Positions 37,590 through 46,197 of a stretch of 64,000 bases of DNA are shown here, one piece after another. The notes under the pieces are model-generated. The model saw only the letters and a program-made list of their open reading frames with translations, was not told the DNA's origin and did no database searches. The DNA lies in the NCBI RefSeq assembly GCF_024198175.1, contig NZ_JAJVKV010000001.1, forward strand, positions 744,001 to 808,000, in the 5' to 3' direction. This stretch comes from Pyxidicoccus xibeiensis (GTDB taxonomy: Bacteria > Myxococcota > Myxococcia > Myxococcales > Myxococcaceae). Positions within the stretch are counted from its first letter, which is position 1. The number at the start of each line of letters is the position of its first letter. The translations under genes and the position numbers were made by a program.

Positions 37590-38351
37590 ATGAACGTCCT
37601 CGGGATGAAGACGCTGTTCGCGAAGGAGGTCCGGCGCTTCATGCGCGTGCCGGGCCAGACCGTCCTGTCGCCCCTCATCAGCACCACGCTGTATTTCATC
37701 GTCTTCGGCTACTCCATCTCCGGCCGCATCCAGACGGTGGAAGGCTCGCCGTACCTGCACTTCATCGTCCCGGGGCTCGTCTTCCTCGGCATCGTCAACA
37801 ACGCCTTCCTCAACAGCTCCTCGTCCCTGTTCATCACCAAGATTCAGGGCACGGTGGTGGACCTGCTGGTGTCCCCGCTGGGGCCCGGCGAGCTGATGGC
37901 CGGCTTCATCGGCGGCGCCATGGTGCGCGGCCTCGTGGTGGGCGGCCTCACCTGGGCGGTGGCCGCGCTCTTCACCGGCTTCAGCCTGGAGCACGCGTGG
38001 GTGGCCGCGTACTTCCTCCTGCTCTCCTCCTACGTCTTCAGCGTGCTGGGCATGCTCGCGGCCGTCTGGGCGGAGAAGTTCGAGCAGATCAACTTCTTCC
38101 CCACCTTCGTGATGCTGCCCCTCACCTTCCTGGGCGGCGTCTTCTACTCGGTGCGGGAGCTGCCCTCGCCGTGGAACACCGTCAGCCTCTTCAACCCCAT
38201 GGTCTACATGGTGGAGGGGCTGCGCTACGGCATGCTCGGCCGCAGCATCTACTCGCCCCTGGGCGGCGGCCTCATCCTGGCCGGCGTCGCCCTGGTGGCC
38301 ACCCTCGTGACCTGGTTCGTGTTGCGTTCCGGATACAAGATGAAGGCCTGA
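37590..38351 (+). CDS. ABC-2 type transporter permease
   Basis: The 253-residue protein has about six membrane segments and the ABC-2 pattern seen in YadH/NodJ (PLISTTLYFIVFGYSI, FIVPGLVFLGIVNNAFLNSSSSLF, TFLGGVFYSVRELP, NPMVYMVEGLRYGMLG). It sits 27 bases after the ATPase gene, so they form one operon. It probably exports a small molecule, polysaccharide or lipid; nothing here tells which. A hairpin (38373-38392) follows the stop. Confidence 0.9.
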   Translation: MNVLGMKTLFAKEVRRFMRVPGQTVLSPLISTTLYFIVFGYSISGRIQTVEGSPYLHFIVPGLVFLGIVNNAFLNSSSSLFITKIQGTVVDLLVSPLGPGELMAGFIGGAMVRGLVVGGLTWAVAALFTGFSLEHAWVAAYFLLLSSYVFSVLGMLAAVWAEKFEQINFFPTFVMLPLTFLGGVFYSVRELPSPWNTVSLFNPMVYMVEGLRYGMLGRSIYSPLGGGLILAGVALVATLVTWFVLRSGYKMKA

Positions 38352-38372
38352 GGGCGGCCCCGCACCTACATT

Positions 38373-38392
38373 GGCCCCCTGGAGAGGGGGCC
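38373..38392 (+). terminator. Hairpin after ABC exporter operon
   Basis: GGCCCCCT GGAG AGGGGGCC forms a perfect eight-base-pair stem with a four-base loop, 21 bases past the permease stop and about 70 bases before the kinase start. It has no T-run (CTGTGGGG follows), so termination may be weak. Confidence 0.5.
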
Positions 38393-38460
38393 CTGTGGGG
38401 TAATGGCTGACCGGCCATTTCCCAACCGGTGAGAAACAGGGCTATTCTCCGCCGCACATC

Positions 38461-40110
38461 ATGGCTGTGCCATTCGGTAAGTACGAGCTGTTGCGGAAGA
38501 TTGCCTCCGGGGGAATGGGGCAGATCTTCCTGGCCCGCGAGCACGGGACGGGCTTCGAGCGACTTGTCGTCCTCAAGCTCATCCTCCCCCACCTCGCGGA
38601 GGACGATGAGTTCCTCTCCATGTTCCTCGATGAGGCGGGCCTGGTTGCGCGCCTGACGCACCCCAACCTCATCACCATCCTCGACCTCACGGAAATCGAG
38701 GGACGGCACTGCCTGGCCATGGAGTACGTCCAGGGTGACGACCTGCGTCGTCTGGACAAGTTCTCCCGGGCGCAGAGCAGGCCGATGCCGGTGGGCTTGA
38801 TTCTCCGCGTCATCGCGGACGCGGCGGCGGGGCTCCACTACGCGCACGAGGCGCGTGACGCGCAGGGCAAGCCGCTGCGGCTGGTGCACCGCGACGTGTC
38901 CCCGCAGAACATCCTCGTCGGCTTCGACGGCGGGGTGAAGGTCATCGACTTCGGCGTGGCCAAGGCGGCCACCAGCAGCCAGAACACGGCCACCGGCGTC
39001 CTCAAGGGGAAGTACCCCTACATGTCCCCCGAGCAGGCGAGCGGGCAGGCCATCGACGCGCGCAGCGACTTGTTCGCGCTGGGCGTCGTGATGTGGGAGC
39101 TGCTGACGGGCAAGCGCCTCTTCAAGGGCGACTCGGACATGATGACGCTGCGGCTGGTGAAGGACTGCGTGGTGCCGCGGCCCTCTCAGCTCAACCCCAA
39201 GCTGCCGCCGGGGCTGGATGAGGTGGTGCTCAAGGCGCTGGCGCCCACGCCAGACGCGCGCTACCCGGACTGCGGCGCCTTCCGGCTGGCGCTGGAGGAC
39301 TACACGCTCAACCTGCGGCTGCCCTCCAGCAGCGCGCACCTGTCCGCGTACCTGCGCGAGGTGTACGCCGAGCGCATCGCCACGGAGGCGGACCCGGCGA
39401 AGCTGGACCAGCTCGCCGAGGACTCGGACCTGGACTCGCGCTCCAACTCCTCGATGAGCGGCGTGGGCGGTGGGCCGCGCTCGTCCGCGTCGCGCGCGCT
39501 GGGCCGCTCGGTGCAGGGCCCCGGCCCGGCCACGCGCTCGCGCCAGGCGGGGTCCCCGCCGCCGCCCCCGCAGCAGCTGGAGAAGACGCGAGGCACCGCG
39601 CCGCTGGCCCGTCCTCCCGAGGAGCCCCGGCGCGTGCCCTGGGTGCCGGTGGCCGCCGCGGGCGTGGGCCTGCTGCTGGCGGGCGCCGCCGTCGTCTTCC
39701 TGCGCACGCCCGCGGAGGCGACGCCGGTGGTGCAGCCGGCGCAGCCCCAGCCGGTGGTGGCGGTGCCGCACACGCCGGAGCCGCTCCCGACGAAGGTCCC
39801 CACGCAGGACAGGCCCCAGGCCGTCGCGGGCGTGGAGCTGCCGGTCATCACCGAGCCCCCCGGGGCCACGGTGAGCGTCAACGGCGAGGAGCGCGGTGAG
39901 ACGCCGCTGCGCCTGAAGCTCGCGCCGGGCGACGGGCCGGTGTCGGTGACGCTCGCGCTCAACGGGTACGAGCCGGTGACGCGGCAGGTGTCCCCCACGG
40001 ACGACGAGCTGCGGCTGGAGCTGCGGCGCCAGGCCGGCAAGGCCAACGGCGGGAAGAAGCACACGGGCTCCGGGCAGGGCGGGAACCTGGGCATCAAGAC
40101 GGGCCGCTGA
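38461..40110 (+). CDS. Serine/threonine protein kinase (Hanks type) with C-terminal PEGA domain
   Basis: The 549-residue protein has a kinase domain at about 8-280: glycine loop IASGGMGQIFLA, catalytic Lys39, HRDVSPQN at 143-150 with catalytic Asp145, DFG at 163-165 and SPE at 189-191. The usual Lys after HRDV is Ser here, a common variant in myxobacterial kinases. A Pro/Ser-rich linker leads to a single membrane segment (about 397-417, VAAAGVGLLLAGAAVVFL) and an extracytoplasmic PEGA domain (about 460-520: ITEPPGATVSVNGEERGETPL). It probably senses an external cue and phosphorylates cytoplasmic proteins. Confidence 0.92.
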   Translation: MAVPFGKYELLRKIASGGMGQIFLAREHGTGFERLVVLKLILPHLAEDDEFLSMFLDEAGLVARLTHPNLITILDLTEIEGRHCLAMEYVQGDDLRRLDKFSRAQSRPMPVGLILRVIADAAAGLHYAHEARDAQGKPLRLVHRDVSPQNILVGFDGGVKVIDFGVAKAATSSQNTATGVLKGKYPYMSPEQASGQAIDARSDLFALGVVMWELLTGKRLFKGDSDMMTLRLVKDCVVPRPSQLNPKLPPGLDEVVLKALAPTPDARYPDCGAFRLALEDYTLNLRLPSSSAHLSAYLREVYAERIATEADPAKLDQLAEDSDLDSRSNSSMSGVGGGPRSSASRALGRSVQGPGPATRSRQAGSPPPPPQQLEKTRGTAPLARPPEEPRRVPWVPVAAAGVGLLLAGAAVVFLRTPAEATPVVQPAQPQPVVAVPHTPEPLPTKVPTQDRPQAVAGVELPVITEPPGATVSVNGEERGETPLRLKLAPGDGPVSVTLALNGYEPVTRQVSPTDDELRLELRRQAGKANGGKKHTGSGQGGNLGIKTGR

Positions 40111-40119
40111 GCCCTCGAG

Positions 40120-40138
40120 GGCCGCCCGTGTGGCGGCC
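40120..40138. terminator. Hairpin between convergent kinase and phosphatase genes
   Basis: GGCCGCC CGTGT GGCGGCC forms a seven-base-pair stem with a five-base loop, ten bases after the kinase stop and about 30 bases before the convergent PhoD-like gene end. It could stop transcription in both directions; it has no T-run. Confidence 0.45.
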
Positions 40139-40168
40139 TGCCCCGGGCCCGCGCTCGAGGCCCGCGGC

Positions 40169-41713
40169 CTACTGGAAGCCCGACTCGAACAGGAGCTTCG
40201 GCTCGTCGGGCTGGTCCTCGTCTTCCCCGTACAGCTTGAAGTTGAGCCGGGCCCTGTCTCCGTCGAGGTCCACCTCGATGGTGCCCACGTTGAGGCCACC
40301 CACGGGCTGCTGGAGCACGCGCGCCATGCTGCCGCCCAGCAGGTGGATGCGCGCGCGGTCCCCGTCCAGGTCGCTCATGGCGAAGTGCGTGCGGGGGATG
40401 TGGCGCGCCAGGTGCCAGTCCATCGACGACATCTTGTGGGTGATGGAGCTGGACACGAACTGGTGGAGCGACGTCGGCGGCTGCGTGCGCCAGTCACACC
40501 GGGCCGCGTAGCCCACGTGCACGTCACCGCAGACCAGCACCACCTGCTGCCGGGGATGGTGCTGCTGGTGGCGCTTGATGAGCTCCAGCATCCGGCAGCG
40601 GTCCGTGCGGTACTGCGGGTGCATCCACCGGTCGTGCGCGTCCTCGCGGAAGCTGCCCGGCACGTACCGGGCGACGCGCGACAGCCAGGACGGCATGAAG
40701 AACGGCGGGACGCTCAGCATGATGAAGAGCACCGGCGCGTCGGCGTTCGCGTTCAGCCACGTGGAGAAGTGCTCCAGCTGGTGGGGCGCGAAGACGCGCG
40801 CATGGTCTCCATCCGTGGACCGGCGCTCGGAGCGCACGTCGAGCACGTAGCCCGCCGCCGCGCCGTACTCGAAGGAGTAGTCGTACGGGCCCTCGTCGCC
40901 GGGCCTGAAGGCCTGCACGCGCGAGTGCTGGTAGTCGCGGTACGCCGCCTCCGCCGCGTCGCGCACGTGGCGCCACTGCTTCGTGTGGTGCTCGGGGAGC
41001 GAGCCGTAGTTGTCCACCACCTCGTGGTCATCGAGGATGGGGTAGCCGGGGAACAGCGCCTGGAGCGCGAGCCAGTCCGGGTGGCCCCAGTTGCGCCGGT
41101 AGCGCCCGTGGTACACCGCCCGCGCCTCGTCGTGGGTGCACTCGAGCATGCTCTCGCGGCCCGGCGGTCCCACCGTCTTGAAGTACTCGGGGTCGAACAG
41201 CGACTGATTCTCCGGGAAGTCCGCGTAGAGCTGGTCCCCCGCCCACAGCACCAGCTTCACGTCGCAGCGCTCCCACGCGGTGCGCGCGAGGCGCAGCATC
41301 CGCACGCCCAGCTCGTGCAGCTCCCCGTTCATGTCGAAGGGCTGGTGGCAGCTCGCCACGCCGATGCAGAAGCGCCGGGGCATCTGGCCGGGCCTCGCTG
41401 GAAGCGTCTCGAACCGCCCCTCTCCGACGAGCACGCCATCCGCGCGGCTCAGCCGGAAGCCGTAGCGCGTCACCGGCTCCAGCGGCCGGGCGCCGGGGAC
41501 GTCGTCCGGAAAGGCGAAGGCGAAGGTATGGTCGGCGTGGGCGCGGTCTCCCATGTCCACCGCGTAGGTGACGCGCTCGGACGGCACCGCCGCGAGCCAC
41601 AGCTCCAGCCGGTGTGTTCCCCCGCCCGGTGAGCGCATCCAGAGGCGCGCGCCGCGCGGGCTCACCCGCCCCACCGCCACGGCGCGCTCAAGCTGCGGAA
41701 CCCCCGTCGTCAT
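40169..41713 (-). CDS. PhoD-like alkaline phosphatase family protein
   Basis: The 514-residue protein has the PhoD N-terminal beta domain (residues about 8-100) and the metallophosphatase motifs IGVASCHQP, LVLWAGDQLYADFP, DDHEVVDNYG and LVCGDVHVGYA. PhoD-type enzymes use metal to hydrolyse phosphate mono- and diesters. It has no signal peptide, so export would need another route or it acts in the cytoplasm. The start is MTTGVPQLER, with GAGGGC upstream; the longer in-frame opening is Arg-rich and not conserved. Confidence 0.88.
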   Translation of the reverse strand: MTTGVPQLERAVAVGRVSPRGARLWMRSPGGGTHRLELWLAAVPSERVTYAVDMGDRAHADHTFAFAFPDDVPGARPLEPVTRYGFRLSRADGVLVGEGRFETLPARPGQMPRRFCIGVASCHQPFDMNGELHELGVRMLRLARTAWERCDVKLVLWAGDQLYADFPENQSLFDPEYFKTVGPPGRESMLECTHDEARAVYHGRYRRNWGHPDWLALQALFPGYPILDDHEVVDNYGSLPEHHTKQWRHVRDAAEAAYRDYQHSRVQAFRPGDEGPYDYSFEYGAAAGYVLDVRSERRSTDGDHARVFAPHQLEHFSTWLNANADAPVLFIMLSVPPFFMPSWLSRVARYVPGSFREDAHDRWMHPQYRTDRCRMLELIKRHQQHHPRQQVVLVCGDVHVGYAARCDWRTQPPTSLHQFVSSSITHKMSSMDWHLARHIPRTHFAMSDLDGDRARIHLLGGSMARVLQQPVGGLNVGTIEVDLDGDRARLNFKLYGEDEDQPDEPKLLFESGFQ

Positions 41714-41860
41714 GCCCTCACATTGGTGTCTCCGGGGGCTGCGGACCACCATCCGCACGCTCGAAGCCCCGCGGTGCCCTGCCCTGCCCCACCGCATGGA
41801 GGGCAGCCAGGGAAGCGGCATCGGGCGGGGCGTTCCGGACCCTTCCTCTCCCCTCCTGAA

Positions 41861-41885
41861 AATCCCCCTTAATTATTTTTCAAGA
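41861..41885. promoter_or_regulatory. AT-rich element, possible promoter of HEAT-M23 operon
   Basis: AAAATCCCCCTTAATTATTTTTC is the most AT-rich stretch in this otherwise GC-rich divergent gap between the PhoD-like gene (minus) and the HEAT-HEAT-M23 operon (plus), 60-80 bases before the operon start. TTAATTAT could serve as a -10-type element, but no matching -35 is clear. Confidence 0.3.
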
Positions 41886-41940
41886 CGGCGGCGGGCGCGG
41901 GCCCTCCTGGGGGACGGAAACCCACAGAGGCCCCGACCGC

Positions 41941-43161
41941 ATGACTCCAGAATCCGTCCATCGCTCCGCCGCCCCCGTGACGGGTGCGCCGAGCCGACGC
42001 CCGCCGCTCGTCGTGGCCGGCCTGGGCGCCCTCGTCCTGCTCTCGGGCGTGGCACTGCTCATGCGGGGCGCCGGTGACGCGGAGTCCCGCGCCGCCGCCG
42101 AGGCCGTCGCCACCGCCGCGCGCAAGCAGGCCCCGTCCGGGCCGGAAGGCACGGGCGGCCACTCCGGCCAGGGCCACGCGCAGGAGGAGGAGGCGCCGCC
42201 GCGCTTCGACGCCACCCTCTGCTGGCAGGACCTCGAGCGCTTCAACGAGGCGGTGACGATTGGGAACTTCCGCCAGTGGGCCGCGCCCCTGCTCGCGTCG
42301 AAGGACCCCAACGTGCGGGACTACCTGCGCGAGCGCCTCACGGAGCTCATCGGCAACGACGCGGCCAGGGCGACGGAGGTGCTGGGCTGGGCCCGTGACG
42401 CGCAGCCGCGCGAGTTCAACGTCATCCTGATGGCGCTGCGTGCCTCGGAGGCCGTGCACCAGCCGGCCGTCGCCGCGCGGCTGCTGGACGAGGGGCTGAA
42501 CCTCGAGCTCGACGGCCCGCGCCGCGCCGGCATCCTCTCCGCGCTGGACTCGCAGAAGCGGCTGGAGCCGGCGGCGCTGGACAGGCTGGCGGCGTTCGCG
42601 AAGGAGCCGGTCTCCGGCGAGGCGGGCTGGGCCGCCACGCGCACCATCGCCCGCGTCATGAAGCGCGACTTCAACGCGAAGGGGAACCTCGCGCCGTACA
42701 TGGACAAGCTGCTCACCATCGGCACCGAGTCGCCCGACGAGGAGATTCGCTACCTGGCGCTGTCCATGCCCATGCACGCGACGCCCGTGCTGGATGAGCA
42801 GACCACCGCGCGCTACTCGAAGGTCCTCACCAGCGAGGGCAGCCCGGACGGCCGCGAGGCCGCGGCGCACAACCTCTCCGTGTCGGGCGGTGACAAGGCC
42901 CGGACGCTGGCGCTGTTCGCCCGGTCCTTCCAGACCGAGCAGGAGGTGTGCGTGCGCTGGGCCCTGTTCCGCTTCGCCGCGCGCGTGGCCGGCCAGCAGG
43001 CGCTCCCGGTGATGGCGGAGATGGCCCTCGTCGACCCGCGCTTCCAGCCCCAGCACCAGGTCTTCGAGCGCATCTACGCCAGCGGCACCCTCGACTTCGT
43101 GCGGGTGTGGAACAGCCTGCCCGACCAGGACCCCTTCGGCTGCCTCGACCGCCACGAATGA
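41941..43161 (+). CDS. HEAT-repeat-like secreted or anchored protein
   Basis: The 406-residue protein has an N-terminal signal-anchor (PPLVVAGLGALVLLSGVALLM), an acidic/Ala-rich linker, then a helical solenoid (about 90-400) of HEAT-like repeats (ASKDPNVRDYLRERLTELIG, SPDEEIRYLALSM). Its last base overlaps the start of the next gene (ATGA), so the pair is translationally coupled. No catalytic motif. It is the first gene of a HEAT-HEAT-M23 operon. Confidence 0.75.
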   Translation: MTPESVHRSAAPVTGAPSRRPPLVVAGLGALVLLSGVALLMRGAGDAESRAAAEAVATAARKQAPSGPEGTGGHSGQGHAQEEEAPPRFDATLCWQDLERFNEAVTIGNFRQWAAPLLASKDPNVRDYLRERLTELIGNDAARATEVLGWARDAQPREFNVILMALRASEAVHQPAVAARLLDEGLNLELDGPRRAGILSALDSQKRLEPAALDRLAAFAKEPVSGEAGWAATRTIARVMKRDFNAKGNLAPYMDKLLTIGTESPDEEIRYLALSMPMHATPVLDEQTTARYSKVLTSEGSPDGREAAAHNLSVSGGDKARTLALFARSFQTEQEVCVRWALFRFAARVAGQQALPVMAEMALVDPRFQPQHQVFERIYASGTLDFVRVWNSLPDQDPFGCLDRHE

Positions 43162-44168
43162 GCACGGAGCCCTCCGCCATGCTGCGTCCCTCCATCTTCC
43201 GCGCGAGCACGCTCGGCCTGCTCGCCCTCACGCTCTGCCCCCTCCTGCCCCTTCCGGCCGCCGCGCAGCAGGAGGCGCCCGCCCTCCGGCCCCAGGCCTG
43301 CTCCGTCGGCGGGCTGATGGACAGCATCCGCCGCGGGCTCGGCTCGAAGTCCGAGGCGTACAAGAAGTACCTGCGCACGCTGCTGCGCGAGTCCGCCGTC
43401 ACCCTGCCGGACGCGGAGCTGCGCGCGGCCTTCGAGCGTGAGACGGACCCCGTCATGGTGGAGCACCTCGCCGCCGCCCTGGTGGCGCGCACCGAGCGCG
43501 GCGCGGACCCCGGCGCCATGGGCGTGGTGGCCAGGCGCATCCAGCAGGAGCGCGACCCGGCCCTGCGCGTCGCCAGCCTGCGCGCCCTGCGGCGCACCAG
43601 CGCCACCGAGAACACGGGCGAGCTGTACGAGCAGCTGGTGCGGGATGCCTCGCCCGAGGTGCGCCAGGAGGCCGCGACGAACCTCATCGAGGACAACCAG
43701 TTCGTCTACTCGGGCCACCACGGCCCGGCCGCGGACGCGGCGGTGGGCGCGGCGGCGGCCTCCACGGACCCGAAGGTGACGGCGCGAATCCTGGACAACG
43801 TCTCCACCGAGCACATCAGCGCGGAGTCGACGGACCAGCTCAAGTCGCTGCTGCGCAGCGACGATGCCCAGGTGCGCCGGGCGGCGGTCAACGCGCTGGG
43901 CGGGGTGCCCACGGAGCAGATGGGCGGCGCCCGCGAGACGCTGCTCGCCATGTACCGCGGCGAGCAGGACTCCGGCGTCCGCAAGCTGCTGCTGCAGAGC
44001 CTTGCGCAGCTCGGCTTCGCCGGAGCGATTCCCGACCTCCAGCGGCTGCGCGGCGTGGACCCCGCGCTGGCGCCGGAGGTAGACGCCTGGATTCGGGTTC
44101 TCGGCATGGGCCTTCAGGAGTGGAGCCTGATCCTGAGGGAGAAGCAGCGGTTGCAGCAGGCTCCATGA
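43158..44168 (+). CDS. HEAT-repeat-like secreted protein, second of operon
   Basis: The 336-residue protein has a signal peptide (LGLLALTLCPLLPLPAAAQQ) and about five HEAT-like helical pairs (about 70-330: DPALRVASLRALRR, DAQVRRAAVNALG, DSGVRKLLLQSLAQLG). I took the ATGA start at 43158, coupled to the upstream gene; a second Met at 43179 is closer to the signal. It is followed after 53 bases by an M23-like gene on the same strand. Confidence 0.75.
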   Translation: MSTEPSAMLRPSIFRASTLGLLALTLCPLLPLPAAAQQEAPALRPQACSVGGLMDSIRRGLGSKSEAYKKYLRTLLRESAVTLPDAELRAAFERETDPVMVEHLAAALVARTERGADPGAMGVVARRIQQERDPALRVASLRALRRTSATENTGELYEQLVRDASPEVRQEAATNLIEDNQFVYSGHHGPAADAAVGAAAASTDPKVTARILDNVSTEHISAESTDQLKSLLRSDDAQVRRAAVNALGGVPTEQMGGARETLLAMYRGEQDSGVRKLLLQSLAQLGFAGAIPDLQRLRGVDPALAPEVDAWIRVLGMGLQEWSLILREKQRLQQAP

Positions 44169-44221
44169 CAAGCACGAGCAGTCCCATCGGGGGCCGCTGT
44201 GACGGCCCGAAAGGAACGAAG

Positions 44222-44752
44222 ATGCGGAGCTTCATGAAGACGGGTCTGGCGGCACTGGCCTCGCTGGCGCTGGTTCCCGCGGCGGTGACGGCGCACGAGG
44301 TTCGCGGCACGCACACCGGCACGGTGACGGCCCTCACCACCTATCCCAGCAGCGGCAGGTACCACGGCGCCATCGATATCGGCGCCGGCGGCCGGTGCAA
44401 CTACTGGGGCGCGGAGACGGGCGTGGTGGGCTCGGTGTCCTGGAACGTCACCATCCGCACCACGGGCGTCGTGTGCAACGGCAGCGGCAGCGGCAACCAG
44501 AACGAGGCGAAGCACGTCTGGCAGAGCGGCTGGACGTTCCGCCAGTGGCACTTCATCAAGACGAGCGACTCGTACGACCGCACGTGTGACCGCTGCCAGG
44601 TCGGCAACATCGGAGGTACCGGCAACGCCAGCGGCCCGCACGCGCATCTGCAGCAGGACAAGCTCGGGACCAACGACACGTCCTGGTACCAGGGCTACAC
44701 CAGCCAGGGCGAGGCCGTCAGCCGCTCGGAGACCCTCGGCTACCTGGACTAG
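44222..44752 (+). CDS. M23-family metallopeptidase-like secreted protein
   Basis: The 176-residue protein has a signal peptide (MRSFMKTGLAALASLALVPAAVTA) and the features of a small LytM/M23 domain: RYHGAIDIG supplies the first His and Asp, and SGPHAHLQQ near residue 143 supplies the HxH ligand pair. M23 enzymes cut peptide cross-links in peptidoglycan. AAGGAACG lies just upstream of the ATG. It forms a HEAT-HEAT-M23 operon, so the HEAT proteins may control or localise the peptidase; this is inference. Confidence 0.7.
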   Translation: MRSFMKTGLAALASLALVPAAVTAHEVRGTHTGTVTALTTYPSSGRYHGAIDIGAGGRCNYWGAETGVVGSVSWNVTIRTTGVVCNGSGSGNQNEAKHVWQSGWTFRQWHFIKTSDSYDRTCDRCQVGNIGGTGNASGPHAHLQQDKLGTNDTSWYQGYTSQGEAVSRSETLGYLD

Positions 44753-44766
44753 CGCCTCGCGCGCTT

Positions 44767-44813
44767 CCGGCCGGGGGGCGGCGCTCCACCCTCCCCCTCC
44801 GCTTCCCGGCCGG
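44767..44813. terminator. Hairpin between convergent M23 and GST genes
   Basis: CCGGCCGGG (44767-44775) and CCCGGCCGG (44805-44813) form a nine-base-pair stem separated by about 29 bases that themselves hold G-rich and C-rich runs. It fills the convergent gap and may stop transcription in both directions. It has no clear T-run. Confidence 0.4.
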
Positions 44814-44828
44814 GAGCCTCGTAAGGGC

Positions 44829-45401
44829 TCAGCCCACCTTCAGGCCCTTGGGGCGGGCCATCAGCCGGTCGACGTAGGCGTCGATGGTCGCCCGGCCCGT
44901 CTTCGCGCCCTGGATGCGCATCCAGATGAACATCGAGCCGAGCATGACGTCGGCGGCGGTGAACCAGTCGCCGAACAGCCAGGGCCCGTCGCCGAGCTCG
45001 CTCTCCACCGCGTTCAACATGCTCTCGTAGTCCGTCCAGCCGCGCTGGGGCGCCGTCTGCTGCTTCATCAGGTGGTCGCCCACGGAGGGCTCCACCTGCG
45101 CGGTGGCGTACACCAGCAGCGACAGGTAGCGCCCGCGCTCCGGGGCTCCGATTTTCGGCGCGAGGTTCGCCTCGGGGTACTTGTCCGCCACGTAGATGCA
45201 GATGGCCGGCCCCTCGAAGACGCGGGCCGCGCCGTCCACCAGCGCGGGCAATTTCCCGGCGGGATTGATTTTCAGGTACTCGGGCGTCTTGTGCTCGCGC
45301 TTCCCGAGGTCGATGGGCACCAGCTCGTACTTGGCGCCGGCCTCATCGAGCAGCCACTTGGCGATGGTCGCACGGCTCCTGGGATTGAAATAGAGCTTCA
45401 T
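44829..45401 (-). CDS. Glutathione S-transferase family protein
   Basis: The 190-residue protein has a thioredoxin-fold GST N-domain (MKLYFNPRSRATIAKWLLDE; YLKINPAGKLPALVD with the conserved cis-Pro) and the helical C-domain (GPWLFGDWFTAADVMLGSMF). GSTs conjugate or bind glutathione-like thiols; the residue equivalent to the catalytic Ser/Cys near position 8-10 is likely Ser9. AGGAGG precedes the ATG. It follows the TetR gene by 75 bases on the same strand. Confidence 0.88.
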   Translation of the reverse strand: MKLYFNPRSRATIAKWLLDEAGAKYELVPIDLGKREHKTPEYLKINPAGKLPALVDGAARVFEGPAICIYVADKYPEANLAPKIGAPERGRYLSLLVYATAQVEPSVGDHLMKQQTAPQRGWTDYESMLNAVESELGDGPWLFGDWFTAADVMLGSMFIWMRIQGAKTGRATIDAYVDRLMARPKGLKVG

Positions 45402-45476
45402 CTCGACGCCTCCTGCGGTTGGGGACCTTCACTCTCCGTGTAGCAGAACGCCTCGATGCGGCGGCGCATTCGTCGC

Positions 45477-46115
45477 CTACCCGCGCCGCTTCGCGCCCAG
45501 CCTCGCCCCGGGAGAGTCCGGCTCCTTGGGCAGGTGCCGCAGCCCCATCCAGCCCAGCGCGGCGACATGGCGCGCCACATGGTCGATGGAGAACGAGCGC
45601 CCGTCCGCGGCCCACCACTGCCCCACCTGCGTCACCATGCCCACCAGCGCATTCGCGTAGATGGGCGCCACCTTCGGGTTGAACCCCGCGCGCTCGAACT
45701 CGCTGCGGAAGATGTCACCCACCCGCTGCGCCAGGTCATCGATGACGCGCGTCAGGCCCCGGCGCGCGGTGCTCAGCGGCGAGTCGCGCGTGAGCACCGC
45801 GAAGCCCGCGGGCTCCTCCTTCGCGTACGTCATGAAGGCCAGCACCGCCGCCTCGAAGCGCTCGCGTGGCGAGCCCTGGGAGATGCTCTCCGACATGCGC
45901 GCCACCAGGTCGTCCATCTCCCGGTCCACGATGGCCGCGTACAGCCCCTCCTTCGCGCCGAAGTGCTCGTAGACGATGGGCTTCGACACGCCCGCCTGCT
46001 GGGCAACCTCCTCAATCGAGGTCGCTTCGTAGCCGTGCGAGGCGAAGACCCCCCGCCCGACCTCCATCAGCTGGACCCGCCGCTCAGCCGCCGTCAGTCG
46101 TTTCTTCGCCGCCAA
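45477..46115 (-). CDS. TetR-family transcriptional repressor
   Basis: The 212-residue protein has a TetR helix-turn-helix (VFASHGYEATSIEEVAQQAGVSKPIVYEHFGAKEGL, residues about 22-60) and a helical ligand-binding part. I chose a TTG start (read as Met) at 46115 because GGAGGTC precedes it and no ATG lies between it and the conserved fold; upstream in-frame codons run into the operator region. It is divergent from a desaturase gene, so it probably represses itself and the desaturase in response to a fatty-acid or acyl-CoA ligand. Confidence 0.87.
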   Translation of the reverse strand: MAAKKRLTAAERRVQLMEVGRGVFASHGYEATSIEEVAQQAGVSKPIVYEHFGAKEGLYAAIVDREMDDLVARMSESISQGSPRERFEAAVLAFMTYAKEEPAGFAVLTRDSPLSTARRGLTRVIDDLAQRVGDIFRSEFERAGFNPKVAPIYANALVGMVTQVGQWWAADGRSFSIDHVARHVAALGWMGLRHLPKEPDSPGARLGAKRRG

Positions 46116-46128
46116 GTTGACCTCCAAC

Positions 46129-46173
46129 CTACCCGCGAGTAACTTACTCCAACGAAACCTACTGGCCAGTAAC
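46129..46173. promoter_or_regulatory. Two matching palindromes 30 bp apart in the TetR/desaturase promoter
   Basis: CTACCCGCGAGTAAC (46129-46143) and CTACTGGCCAGTAAC (46159-46173) share CTAC-N6-GTAAC; the second contains the perfect palindrome TACTGGCCAGTA. Between them GAGTAACTTACTC (46136-46148) is a further 6+1+6 inverted repeat overlapping the first. The 30-base step is close to three helical turns, as expected for two repressor dimers on one face of DNA. This is the likely TetR operator. Confidence 0.6.
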
Positions 46174-46197
46174 CAGTCGGCCGAGCTGGAGCCTCCC

